From Candidatus Omnitrophota bacterium (GTDB lineage Bacteria; Hinthialibacterota; Hinthialibacteria; Hinthialibacterales; JAKPRU01): a stretch of DNA of 21,696 nucleotides. How positions within the stretch are numbered: position 1 is the stretch's first letter; every line of letters begins with the position of its first letter. This document shows positions 7,631 through 14,245 of the stretch, piece by piece. The notes beneath the pieces were generated by a model. The model did not search any database, was not told the DNA's origin, and saw nothing but the letters and a program-made list of their open reading frames with translations. The DNA lies in the NCBI GenBank assembly GCA_029570205.1, contig JAKQSI010000029.1, positions 1-21,696 on the forward strand, in the 5' to 3' direction. Position numbers and translations under genes: made by a program.

Positions 7631-8090
7631 TTAACGGAACTCCTAACGGTTTGGTGGTTCGTTTCTTATCCCCCGGTTTTGGGGGAATCGGATTCGAACA
7701 GAAATCTCGAATCAGTTGGGTGCGATCCTGAAAGACGGTCTCGTAATCCTCGGACATGAAAATACTTTCGGTGGGACAGACCTCGGTACATAGAGCGCAC
7801 CAGCAGCATTTACGGTAGTCGATGGCGAAACGTATCGGGCGGCGTTCTTTCCCTTTGCCTTCGCCCTCGCATTCGATACAGCCGACCGGACAGACATTGA
7901 CGCAGGCATTGCAGGCGATGCACCGACTGGGATCGTTTACCACCATGCCGCGCAATCGTTCCGGCATGATTCGGCGTTCATCGGGATACTGAAGGGTACA
8001 GCCGGGGCTGAAAAGTTCCCGCAGGGTAACTTTCATCCCTTTCAGGCTGGTTGTAATCCCTTCAAACACTTCCTGCAGGATGTTCACCAT
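7611..8090 (-). CDS. nuoI: NADH-quinone oxidoreductase subunit I (two [4Fe-4S] clusters)
   Basis: From ATG at 8090 the protein is 159 residues, typical of NuoI. It is a ferredoxin-like electron carrier in the peripheral arm that passes electrons towards NuoB. The first cluster motif is C57-x2-C60-x2-C63-x3-C67, followed by P. The second is C95-x2-C98-x2-C101-x3-C105, followed by P. A longer open frame up to 8363 only adds sequence lying inside nuoH, so I rejected it. The upstream gap to nuoH is 41 bp, has a poor ribosome-binding site and contains a hairpin. The tail after residue 135 is basic and rich in proline and lysine. Confidence 0.95.
   Translation of the reverse strand: MVNILQEVFEGITTSLKGMKVTLRELFSPGCTLQYPDERRIMPERLRGMVVNDPSRCIACNACVNVCPVGCIECEGEGKGKERRPIRFAIDYRKCCWCALCTEVCPTESIFMSEDYETVFQDRTQLIRDFCSNPIPPKPGDKKRTTKPLGVPLSGRVAF
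7640..7644 (-). promoter_or_regulatory. Shine-Dalgarno site fixing the nuoJ GTG start
   Basis: AGGAG on the minus strand, nine bases before GTG at 7630 and inside the 3' end of nuoI. It supports the non-ATG start and the 20-bp overlap of the two genes. Confidence 0.6.
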
Positions 8091-8111
8091 AGTTGAAAAT
8101 CCATATTCGTT

Positions 8112-8129
8112 GTTCCCGAATCGGGGAAC
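8112..8129 (-). other. Intercistronic hairpin between nuoH and nuoI
   Basis: GTTCCC and GGGAAC form a perfect six-base-pair stem around a six-base loop, directly after the nuoH stop (8132) and before the nuoI start. No T-run follows, so it is not an intrinsic terminator. It could affect mRNA processing or translation of nuoI, or be incidental. Confidence 0.4.
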
Positions 8130-8131
8130 GA

Positions 8132-9202
8132 TTATACCTGTTCGAAAATGTACATCCACAACGCGCTGCCGACGATATTCAGCAGTCCGAGCGGAATGAG
8201 AAATTTCCAGCATAATGCCATCAATTGATCTATGCGAAATCGAGGCAATGTCCAGCGTAGCCACATGGTCAGAAAAATAAATGCGGAACATTTTAATAGA
8301 AATACAACGGGATCGGGCAGGTATTGGATGTTCCGGGACAACACGCCATTCCAGCCGCCACAAAACAGAAGTGTACTCAATGCGGCAGCGACAAACATGT
8401 TCGCATATTCTGCCATAAAAAAGAACGCAAACCGTATTCCGGTGTATTCGGTATGATAACCGGCGACCAGTTCCGATTCGGTTTCCGGCAGGTCGAACGG
8501 AGTTCGATTCGTTTCGGCAAGAGAAGAAATGTAGTAGCAGATAAACGAAAGGAAGAGGAACGGATTTCGGAATAGATACCAGCCGAAAATCCCGGCCCAG
8601 CCGAACAGGCCGGTTTCCTGAGACCGGACAATCTCACCGAGGTTCAGCGTTCCGGCATACATGATTACCGGCATGAGATGCAACGCGGACGGGATTTCAT
8701 AGCTGAGAAACTGAGCCGCCGTCCGCATCCCGCCGTACAGGGACCATTTGTTATGCGAGGCCCAGCCCGCCATGATGATTCCAACGGCGACAATCGCCGA
8801 CATGGCGAGAATATAGAATACGCCGATATTGAGATCGCTAACGACCAGTTTCGGGCCGAACGGGATTGCGGCATAGGCGAGAAATGCGCCGCCGAATACC
8901 AGGACCGGCGCTTGAATATACAGCCATTTATCCGCCATCGCCGGGATAATGTCTTCTTTCAGGAACAGTTTGAGTCCATCCGCTACGGTCTGAAGCCAAC
9001 CATGGAATCCGCCGACATAGATCGGCCCCAGGCGTGCCTGCATGTGCGCAGAGACTTTCCGCTCCGCCCAGACTGCAACCAGCGCCACGAGCGCTACCCA
9101 GGCCAGCATGATTCCCGCGCCGATCAGGGCAACCAGCAGAACGACCACAGAAGCCGGCCAGGCGGACAGGAACTGTTCGTGCAGATAGGGAACGAAGTGC
9201 AT
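8132..9202 (-). CDS. nuoH: NADH-quinone oxidoreductase subunit H (quinone-site membrane subunit)
   Basis: This 356-residue protein has about eight to nine transmembrane helices. Signature segments are ERKVSAHMQARLGP (47-60), FLSYEIPSAL (165-174), AETNRTPFDLPE (229-240) and ESELVAGYHTEYTG (242-255). These acidic loops line the quinone tunnel and link it to the proton path. The ATG shares one base with the nuoD stop (TGATG), so translation is probably coupled. NuoH anchors the NuoB-NuoD module to the membrane. Length and motifs are normal. Confidence 0.96.
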   Translation of the reverse strand: MHFVPYLHEQFLSAWPASVVVLLVALIGAGIMLAWVALVALVAVWAERKVSAHMQARLGPIYVGGFHGWLQTVADGLKLFLKEDIIPAMADKWLYIQAPVLVFGGAFLAYAAIPFGPKLVVSDLNIGVFYILAMSAIVAVGIIMAGWASHNKWSLYGGMRTAAQFLSYEIPSALHLMPVIMYAGTLNLGEIVRSQETGLFGWAGIFGWYLFRNPFLFLSFICYYISSLAETNRTPFDLPETESELVAGYHTEYTGIRFAFFFMAEYANMFVAAALSTLLFCGGWNGVLSRNIQYLPDPVVFLLKCSAFIFLTMWLRWTLPRFRIDQLMALCWKFLIPLGLLNIVGSALWMYIFEQV

Positions 9203-10392
9203 CAGCGGTCCACCTCCCCCATTACGAGGTCGAAACTTCCCACGACCGCCACGAAATCGGAGACCAGCATATTCCTTGACAATTCTTGAACTACGCTGAG
9301 ATTGCAGAAAGAAGGCCCCCGAACCTTCACACGAACAGGTCTCTTGCTCCCATCGCTGACAACGTAGAAAGCGAGTTCTCCACGGGGATTCTCAGCCCGG
9401 AAGTAGCATTCCCCTGCCGGCGGTTTGAAATTCCTGGGGACTTTTGCCCGAAACGGCCCTTCTGGAATGCCTTCCAGCGCCTGCTCACAAATCTTCACAC
9501 ATTCATACATTTCGCGAACCCGAACCATGTAGCGGTCCCAGGTATCGCCGAGTTGCCCCTTTTCCCCTTTGCCCACGCAGACATTCCAATCGAACTTGTC
9601 ATAGATCGAATACGGTTCATCACGCCGAAGGTCCCAATCTACTCCCGACGCGCGGAGGATCGGACCGGTACAGCCGCAGGCGATTGCTTTCTCGGCGGAA
9701 AGAGGTCCGACGTTTGCGGTTCGGCGGATGAAAATCCGGTTGTAGGAAAGCAATTCATTGATTGCGTCGAGTTTCGAAACGTACTGGCGAAGAAAAGCCC
9801 TGCATTTTGTGGCGAAGGTCGGGGTGATATCGTCCGTCACGCCTCCGATTCGAATATATCCATAGCATAACCGCCCCCCGGAAATTTCCTCCAGAATGTC
9901 GAGGATTTCCTCGCGTTCGCGAAAGGTCAACAGAAATGGCGTAAATGCCCCCAAGTCGAGACCATAAGTCCCCACCATGACCAGGTGACTCGCGATCCGG
10001 TTCAGCTCCGCCACGATCACACGGATGTATTCCGCGCGTTGGGGAACCTCAATCCCGGCCAGTTTTTCCACGGTCATGGCCCAAGCCCAGTTGTTGTTCA
10101 TGGAAGAGAGGTAGTCCAGACGGTCGGTGTATGGGGTATAAGTGTCGTATGGGACATTTTCGCCGATCTTCTCAGCGCATCGGTGCAAATAGCCCATAAA
10201 GGGAACCGCTTCCTGGATCTCTTCGCCATCGGTGCGGAGAAGGAGCCGAAGTACGCCATGAGTACTGGGGTGCTGCGGCCCCATGTTGATCAACAACTCA
10301 TCGCTTCCGGAAGCGAGAGTTCGCCGTTCCTCAACGCGAAATCCCAGCGATTTCAGATCCACATCCATGGCTTCTTCACCGACCCCTGTCAC
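9202..10392 (-). CDS. nuoD: NADH-quinone oxidoreductase subunit D (49 kDa, quinone-binding)
   Basis: This 396-residue peripheral subunit forms the quinone-reduction pocket with NuoB. By position, His45 in GPQHPSTHGVLR and Tyr94 in TDRLDYLSS correspond to the quinone head-group ligands known from Thermus (His38 and Tyr87). The C-terminal FVAVVGSFDLVMGEVDR is the family ending. The GTG start at 10392 overlaps the nuoC stop as GTGA. An in-frame ATG at 10368 (MDVDLKSLG) is an alternative and would shorten the protein by eight residues. It is not fused to NuoC, unlike in enterobacteria. Confidence 0.96.
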   Translation of the reverse strand: MTGVGEEAMDVDLKSLGFRVEERRTLASGSDELLINMGPQHPSTHGVLRLLLRTDGEEIQEAVPFMGYLHRCAEKIGENVPYDTYTPYTDRLDYLSSMNNNWAWAMTVEKLAGIEVPQRAEYIRVIVAELNRIASHLVMVGTYGLDLGAFTPFLLTFREREEILDILEEISGGRLCYGYIRIGGVTDDITPTFATKCRAFLRQYVSKLDAINELLSYNRIFIRRTANVGPLSAEKAIACGCTGPILRASGVDWDLRRDEPYSIYDKFDWNVCVGKGEKGQLGDTWDRYMVRVREMYECVKICEQALEGIPEGPFRAKVPRNFKPPAGECYFRAENPRGELAFYVVSDGSKRPVRVKVRGPSFCNLSVVQELSRNMLVSDFVAVVGSFDLVMGEVDR

Positions 10393-10922
10393 AATCCCAG
10401 TTCACGAAGTTTCTCGTGCGTGGGCATTTCATAATCTTTTCGCAACGGGTGACCGATCCATTCATCAGGAAGCAGAATCCGTCTCAGGTCCGGGTGGCCC
10501 TCAAAGACGATTCCGAACAAGTCAAAGGTTTCTCGTTCCAGCCAGTCTGCCGAGGGCCAGATATGGGCCAGAGTGGGCACCATCGGGGAATCTCTTAAAA
10601 CCTCGGTCTTGAGGACCACAAAATGTCGCTTCGGCATGGAAAACAGGTGGTACACTACGGCGAGTGTTTCTGCCTGATCCAGGCCGGTGACGCAATGAAG
10701 CATATTGCATTGCCAATCGGGATCATCCCGCAGGAATTTGCATATCTCCGGCAAGAAGCCGGGCCGGACCAGGATGTGTCGGTCGGGCCGGGTATCCGAT
10801 AAAGACCGGACTGCATCCCCGAAGTGGGATTTCAGGACCGGGAATGCCTCCTCGGTCCGGAATCTCATCGAGTTATTGATCACCGGCGGTTTGGGTTCGC
10901 CCGCCTTCGCTTCCTGGTTCAT
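10389..10922 (-). CDS. nuoC: NADH-quinone oxidoreductase subunit C (30 kDa)
   Basis: From ATG at 10922 the protein has 177 residues. The complex I 30-kDa signature lies at 129-163: [16 protein letters not shown], then LRRILLP, then HPLRKDY. NuoC has no cofactor and stabilises the NuoD-NuoI connection in the peripheral arm. The start overlaps the nuoB stop as ATGA, and the end overlaps the nuoD start as GTGA. A longer frame to 11330 is antisense-free but lies wholly within nuoB in another frame and has no family similarity, so it was dropped. Confidence 0.95.
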   Translation of the reverse strand: MNQEAKAGEPKPPVINNSMRFRTEEAFPVLKSHFGDAVRSLSDTRPDRHILVRPGFLPEICKFLRDDPDWQCNMLHCVTGLDQAETLAVVYHLFSMPKRHFVVLKTEVLRDSPMVPTLAHIWPSADWLERETFDLFGIVFEGHPDLRRILLPDEWIGHPLRKDYEMPTHEKLRELGL

Positions 10923-11416
10923 GCCGACACTTTCTTTCTCAGGATACGATCCTGTCGAACTTTTTCCTGGAGTTCCAACAAACCTGCAAGGAGCGTTTCG
11001 GGGTGTGGGGGGCAGCCGGGGATGTAGATATCCACGGGCACATAGAGGTCCACGCCTTTCACAACACTGTATCCGTGTTTGTAGTACGGCCCGCCGCCGA
11101 TGGCACAAGACCCCATGGCCATCACCCAGCGGGGTTCCGGCATGAGATCGTAGAGCTGTTTGAGGCGGGAGGCCATCTTGTAGGTGACCGTACCGGCCAC
11201 GATCATCAGGTCCGCCTGGCGTGGGGAGGGGCGGAATACACCCGCGCCGAATCGCTCCAAATCGTACCGTGAAGCGCCGGTGCACATCATTTCGATCGCG
11301 CAGCAGGCCAAGCCGAAGCTCATCGGCCATAGCGAGGACTGCCGCGCCCAGTTGAACACCGCATCCACACTGGTGACAATCACGTTATCGTTGAATTTGT
11401 TTTCCAACAGGCCCAT
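10919..11416 (-). CDS. nuoB: NADH-quinone oxidoreductase subunit B (cluster N2 ligand subunit)
   Basis: From ATG at 11416 the product has 165 residues. The four ligands of the terminal [4Fe-4S] cluster N2 are the tandem Cys38-Cys39 in [10 protein letters not shown], Cys104 in GSCAIGGG and Cys135 in [11 protein letters not shown]. It passes electrons from NuoI to quinone at the NuoD interface. The chosen start has GAGGAA at ideal spacing. A start at 11461 would overlap nuoA and add 15 residues not seen in the family. The gap to nuoA is 11 bp. Confidence 0.96.
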   Translation of the reverse strand: MGLLENKFNDNVIVTSVDAVFNWARQSSLWPMSFGLACCAIEMMCTGASRYDLERFGAGVFRPSPRQADLMIVAGTVTYKMASRLKQLYDLMPEPRWVMAMGSCAIGGGPYYKHGYSVVKGVDLYVPVDIYIPGCPPHPETLLAGLLELQEKVRQDRILRKKVSA

Positions 11417-11423
11417 GATTCGG

Positions 11424-11429
11424 TTCCTC
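11424..11429 (-). promoter_or_regulatory. Shine-Dalgarno site fixing the nuoB start
   Basis: GAGGAA on the minus strand overlaps the nuoA stop codon and lies seven bases before ATG at 11416. It favours this start over the one at 11461. Confidence 0.65.
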
Positions 11430-11808
11430 AAGTGCGGGGTGTCCGCCGGGCCAAAACCCATTCCAGGTGACCTTTTTTCCAGACATAGGCCAGTCCGACC
11501 GTCAAAATCAACAGGAAAATGAACATTTCCACAAAAGCGAATAATCCCAAATCTTTATATACAACCGCCCAGGGGAATAAGAACAGTACCTCGACATCGA
11601 AAATAATGAAGATGATGGCGACGATGTAGAATCGGATGTTAAAACGAACCCACGGTCCGCCGACGGGCTGTTCGCCACATTCGTACGTGTTGAGTTTCTG
11701 GGGGTAAGGGCGCTGTGGGCGGAAAAGACGATTCAGGATCAGGTTCCCGGCCACGAAGGCAATTGCCACCAAAAGAAACACCAAAATCGCGGCATACTGC
11801 GCCGACAT
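11428..11808 (-). CDS. nuoA: NADH-quinone oxidoreductase subunit A
   Basis: This 126-residue protein has three transmembrane helices. The loop YECGEQPVG (42-50, with Cys44) and the acidic helix [13 protein letters not shown] (with Asp71 and Glu73) are the NuoA signatures, and Glu94 lies in the third helix. It is the first gene of the nuo cluster. The start at 11808 is preceded by AAGGGA at nine bases. The next methionine upstream (11817) directly abuts that site, so is unlikely. NuoA sits beside NuoH, NuoJ and NuoK near the quinone cavity. Confidence 0.94.
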   Translation of the reverse strand: MSAQYAAILVFLLVAIAFVAGNLILNRLFRPQRPYPQKLNTYECGEQPVGGPWVRFNIRFYIVAIIFIIFDVEVLFLFPWAVVYKDLGLFAFVEMFIFLLILTVGLAYVWKKGHLEWVLARRTPRT

Positions 11809-11947
11809 CTCTCTCATTCCCTTGTTGCCTTCGGGATTAACGCCACAACCCACAGAAGACAGATTACGGTAGACCCCTTGTTCAAGCAAGGCAAGGTGGG
11901 GGGTAGCGGTCTGCGGTTGTATTTCTTTCAAGTTGAATTGTCTGGAT
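11809..11947. other. 139-bp leader between the HAD phosphatase and nuoA, with a short hairpin
   Basis: The gap holds CCTTG-N6-CAAGG (11876-11891), a five-base-pair hairpin without a following T-run, and TTGAAA on the minus strand without a convincing -10 partner. I see neither a clear promoter nor a terminator. Read-through from the isomerase-phosphatase pair into nuo, or an unrecognised promoter, are both possible. Confidence 0.3.
11818..11823 (-). promoter_or_regulatory. Shine-Dalgarno site fixing the nuoA start
   Basis: AAGGGA on the minus strand, nine bases before ATG at 11808 and zero bases before the alternative ATG at 11817. It decides between the two. Confidence 0.55.
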
Positions 11948-12733
11948 TTATGCTTGCAGACTCTCAGCAATCTCTCCCACGTTCTCAAAAACAAAATCGA
12001 CGGGAGTCCCGGAGTTTTCATAATCCGAGCGGGTGGTCTCACCGGAGAGAACCAGAATGGAAATGAGGCCGTAATCGCGGGCCATTTTCATATCGGTATA
12101 CAGCCGGTCGCCGACCATGGCGGTTTGTTCTGCCGCCGTTCCTAACCGTTCAAGGGCCGCCTCGATCATGGGGCGATATGGTTTGCCGAGAACCACGGGC
12201 CGTCGCCCCGTGGCGGTTTCAAGCAACGCGATCATGGAACCGGTATCCGGGATCGGTCCCCGTTCACTCGGACAGACCAGGTCGGCATGGGTGGCGTAAT
12301 ACGGCAGCCCGGCACGGAGAAGATGCGCGGCCCGCTCCAGTTTGGCGTAGGTCAGGGTCAGATCGAATCCGATCAGTACCGCTTCGGGTGAGGCGGAGTC
12401 CAGGTCAAATCCGGCTTCCTGCAGTTCCGTTTCCAGGCTGGGAGTGCCCAGCACAAAAAGGGAACGGATATCGGTTTCTTTCCGCAAATATCGGATCGCC
12501 GACCATCCGGAGCTGAGAATGTCCGCCGTGTCGGCTTGAACGCCACGGGACACAAGAGATTTTGCATAATCCGATGTGCTCTTGGAGGAATTGTTCGTGA
12601 GAAACAGATATCGCTTGCCCCGGTCTTGCAGGACTTTGAGGAATCCCGGAGTCCACGGAAAGGTCTTGCTTCCCAGATACAACGTGCCGTCCAGGTCGAG
12701 CAGAAAACCCTGAATATCCGCCAAAGAGGTCAT
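11948..12733 (-). CDS. HAD superfamily IIA phosphatase (NagD/phosphoglycolate phosphatase-like)
   Basis: This 261-residue cytosolic protein has all HAD motifs. Motif I is DLDGT at 13-17 (nucleophile Asp13, acid/base Asp15), motif II is TNNSS at 46-50, motif III is Lys184 in LGKPY, and motif IV is VGDRLYTDMKMA from 207. The spacing and the C2-type cap between motifs II and III place it in subclass IIA, whose members dephosphorylate small phosphorylated metabolites such as sugar phosphates, nucleotides or phosphoglycolate. The start overlaps the isomerase stop as ATGA, implying coupled translation and perhaps a related substrate. The exact substrate cannot be read from sequence. Confidence 0.9.
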   Translation of the reverse strand: MTSLADIQGFLLDLDGTLYLGSKTFPWTPGFLKVLQDRGKRYLFLTNNSSKSTSDYAKSLVSRGVQADTADILSSGWSAIRYLRKETDIRSLFVLGTPSLETELQEAGFDLDSASPEAVLIGFDLTLTYAKLERAAHLLRAGLPYYATHADLVCPSERGPIPDTGSMIALLETATGRRPVVLGKPYRPMIEAALERLGTAAEQTAMVGDRLYTDMKMARDYGLISILVLSGETTRSDYENSGTPVDFVFENVGEIAESLQA

Positions 12734-13890
12734 GGGATTGCCTGAATCGCCGCCAGATGCTCTTTGAGATAGTCGATTCCAGGAATGGGGGTCGGATTGA
12801 TCCCCATGAGAATGGCCAGGTAGATGCTGATGAAATCGCCCAAGCTGACAAGCGACATCATGCGCGCCAGGAGTCCTTCTCCTCGTGAATACACCTCTCG
12901 AATGGGAACTCCGTAAGTTCCGATCACTTTTTTCATCGTGTCAAGACGATGGGCGGTTCGGGGATGATCGTCCTTGTCCCGGAGATACAGCACATAGAGT
13001 AAGGGCAACAGCGCCTCTTGCGGCTTGACCGGCTTTCCGTCGGGATACAGCGGGGCGCGGGAGAAAATCTTCTCGCCGACAGATTCCGGGGTTACGGGCC
13101 AGCCCAGGATCTCATTGTGGTTCATTTCCGGCAGGATATTGATATGCGCCAGCATCTTGGCGTTCTCGTTGATCTGATTTTGCCAGCGAAGAGCAACCGG
13201 GCCGAGATGATCCACGGCGGCATAGATAACGGGGAATTTCCCGGCCAGGTCCATCGCAATCTGTTTCGCCAGGTTGCCGCTTGCGGGACACTGCGGGCCA
13301 TATTCGGCGACACATTGCTGCAAAACCGCGATGGTGTGCGCGACGGCAACATCCTGGGGTGGGGCAAATCCCCAGCGGTCGAAAAACACAATCAGCGGTG
13401 CGAGTGAGAATCCGAGCGCGGCTCGTGGAGAGTATCCCTGCGGAAGATCGAAATGCCCATGACGGCTCTCAAGGGCCATTTTCCGAATGGTGTCACTCGG
13501 CCTGCCATTGGACAGGGTGAAAATCCGGCAGTTCCGGGCAAGCGCCTCCCTGTAAGCATAAATTGTCTCTTCCGTTGTGCCGGAATAGGAGGAGATGATG
13601 ACCAGGGTTCGCGGCGACGCGTAAGCGGGCAGGCGGTAATTCCGGGAGACCTCGAAGGGGACACGCAGATTGTTGGAGAGATAATTGCAGAGAAGGTCAC
13701 CCGCGATGGCAGAACCGCCCATGCCGCACAGAACGATATTGTCCACCTCACGCAGTGTCGCCAGCGGGACCGATTTGGCTCGTCGATAGGTCACGCGCCA
13801 ATGGTCCGCGAATTCCGCAGCCCATTTCAACATCCCTGTCGGGTCGATCTGTCGAATCCGTTCCGGGTTATCCAAAATCATACTTGACAC
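12730..13890 (-). CDS. Bifunctional phosphoglucose/phosphomannose isomerase
   Basis: This 386-residue protein has two SIS sugar-isomerase domains. The first carries GMGGSAIAG at 56-64 and SSYSGTTEET at 100-109, which bind sugar phosphate. The second carries PEMNHNEILGW at 253-263, where Glu and His match the catalytic region of this family. It interconverts fructose 6-phosphate with glucose 6-phosphate and mannose 6-phosphate in the cytosol. A GTG start at 13890 has AAGGAG six bases upstream. An ATG at 13881 is possible but lies 15 bases from that site. It overlaps the downstream phosphatase gene. Across the divergent region lies the glgC operon, which uses glucose 6-phosphate after conversion to glucose 1-phosphate. 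Confidence 0.93.
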   Translation of the reverse strand: MSSMILDNPERIRQIDPTGMLKWAAEFADHWRVTYRRAKSVPLATLREVDNIVLCGMGGSAIAGDLLCNYLSNNLRVPFEVSRNYRLPAYASPRTLVIISSYSGTTEETIYAYREALARNCRIFTLSNGRPSDTIRKMALESRHGHFDLPQGYSPRAALGFSLAPLIVFFDRWGFAPPQDVAVAHTIAVLQQCVAEYGPQCPASGNLAKQIAMDLAGKFPVIYAAVDHLGPVALRWQNQINENAKMLAHINILPEMNHNEILGWPVTPESVGEKIFSRAPLYPDGKPVKPQEALLPLLYVLYLRDKDDHPRTAHRLDTMKKVIGTYGVPIREVYSRGEGLLARMMSLVSLGDFISIYLAILMGINPTPIPGIDYLKEHLAAIQAIP

Positions 13891-13896
13891 AATATG

Positions 13897-13902
13897 CTCC
13901 TT
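13897..13902 (-). promoter_or_regulatory. Shine-Dalgarno site supporting the GTG start of the isomerase gene
   Basis: AAGGAG on the minus strand, six bases before GTG at 13890, compared with 15 bases before the in-frame ATG at 13881. Confidence 0.55.
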
Positions 13903-14016
13903 ATAGATTGAAAAAGCCTTTTTTCTCCTGAGAAAGCTCGGTCACAACCGTCGCGCCGAGGAGTCTTGTACTATCCGGTCAACCCCCACCTGACCTCCCC
14001 CGATCTTTGTTTGGGC

Positions 14017-14062
14017 CGGAGACATAGGTAACAGGTGTTCGGGGACATGGGTAACACATTTT
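14017..14062. repeat. Two tandem imperfect 23-bp repeats
   Basis: Unit one (14017-14039) and unit two (14040-14062) share CGGRGACATRGGTAACA and agree at 18 of 23 positions. On the minus strand the core reads GTTACCCATGTCCCCG and GTTACCTATGTCTCCG. From memory, this kind of sequence is common next to IS481-like transposase genes and as solo copies in environmental genomes. I cannot verify that here. No transposase is present. Confidence 0.6.
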
Positions 14063-14118
14063 TCATCCTGGCGACAGGGAATTCGGTTCGCTTCCGTTCT
14101 TCCCTGTCGGAAAAATGT
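14056..14118. repeat. Nested inverted repeat, possible mobile-element end or cruciform
   Basis: A perfect 10-bp inverted repeat, CGACAGGGAA (14072-14081) and TTCCCTGTCG (14100-14109), encloses an 18-base loop. Outside it a second pair, ACATTTTT (14056-14063) and AAAAATGT (14111-14118), is also perfectly complementary, with unequal spacers (8 and 1 bases). Neither strand has the T-run expected of an intrinsic terminator. The left outer arm overlaps the second 23-bp repeat, so both look like parts of one element. Confidence 0.6.
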
Positions 14119-14171
14119 AGGTATACTGATTCTTGCCTGCCTGGAGAACACGGCTCCGGGGTAGCCTTCAC

Positions 14172-14202
14172 TTAACGTCAAGAGGGCTGCATGTGGTAAA
14201 AT
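14172..14202 (+). promoter_or_regulatory. Candidate promoter for the histidine kinase operon
   Basis: TAAAAT (14197-14202) matches the -10 consensus at five of six positions and is preceded by TGG, an extended -10 element. TTAACG (14172-14177) is a weak -35 box at 19 bp. The kinase start lies about 43 bases downstream. Confidence 0.4.
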
Positions 14203-14245
14203 AGCCGGCAAATCAGACGGTTGTTTTTCATCGGATTTGAGCAGT

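Larger units (their letters stand above)
13891..14245. other. Divergent intergenic region of about 355 bp carrying repeats and a candidate promoter
   Basis: No convincing gene lies here. Short open frames on the minus strand cross it but have neither ribosome-binding sites nor family likeness. The region contains a pair of 23-bp repeats, a nested inverted repeat and a candidate plus-strand promoter, each listed separately. I could not identify a clear minus-strand promoter for the isomerase gene, although TTGACC (13982-13977 on the minus strand) is -35-like. Confidence 0.6.

Noticed and set aside
8091-8363. N-terminal extension of nuoI
   Set aside because: It lies inside the 3' end of nuoH and would add 91 residues without iron-sulfur or family features.
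10923-11330. N-terminal extension of nuoC
   Set aside because: It lies within nuoB in another frame and does not resemble NuoC; the ATGA overlap at 10922 gives a normal-length protein.
11809-12042. N-terminal extension of nuoA into the HAD gene
   Set aside because: NuoA is normally about 115-145 residues, and a ribosome-binding site precedes the start at 11808.
14017-14062. CRISPR array
   Set aside because: Only two directly adjacent, diverged units with no spacers and no cas gene nearby.
14056-14118. Inverted repeat as an intrinsic terminator
   Set aside because: No T-run follows the stem on either strand, and the loop is 18 bases long.
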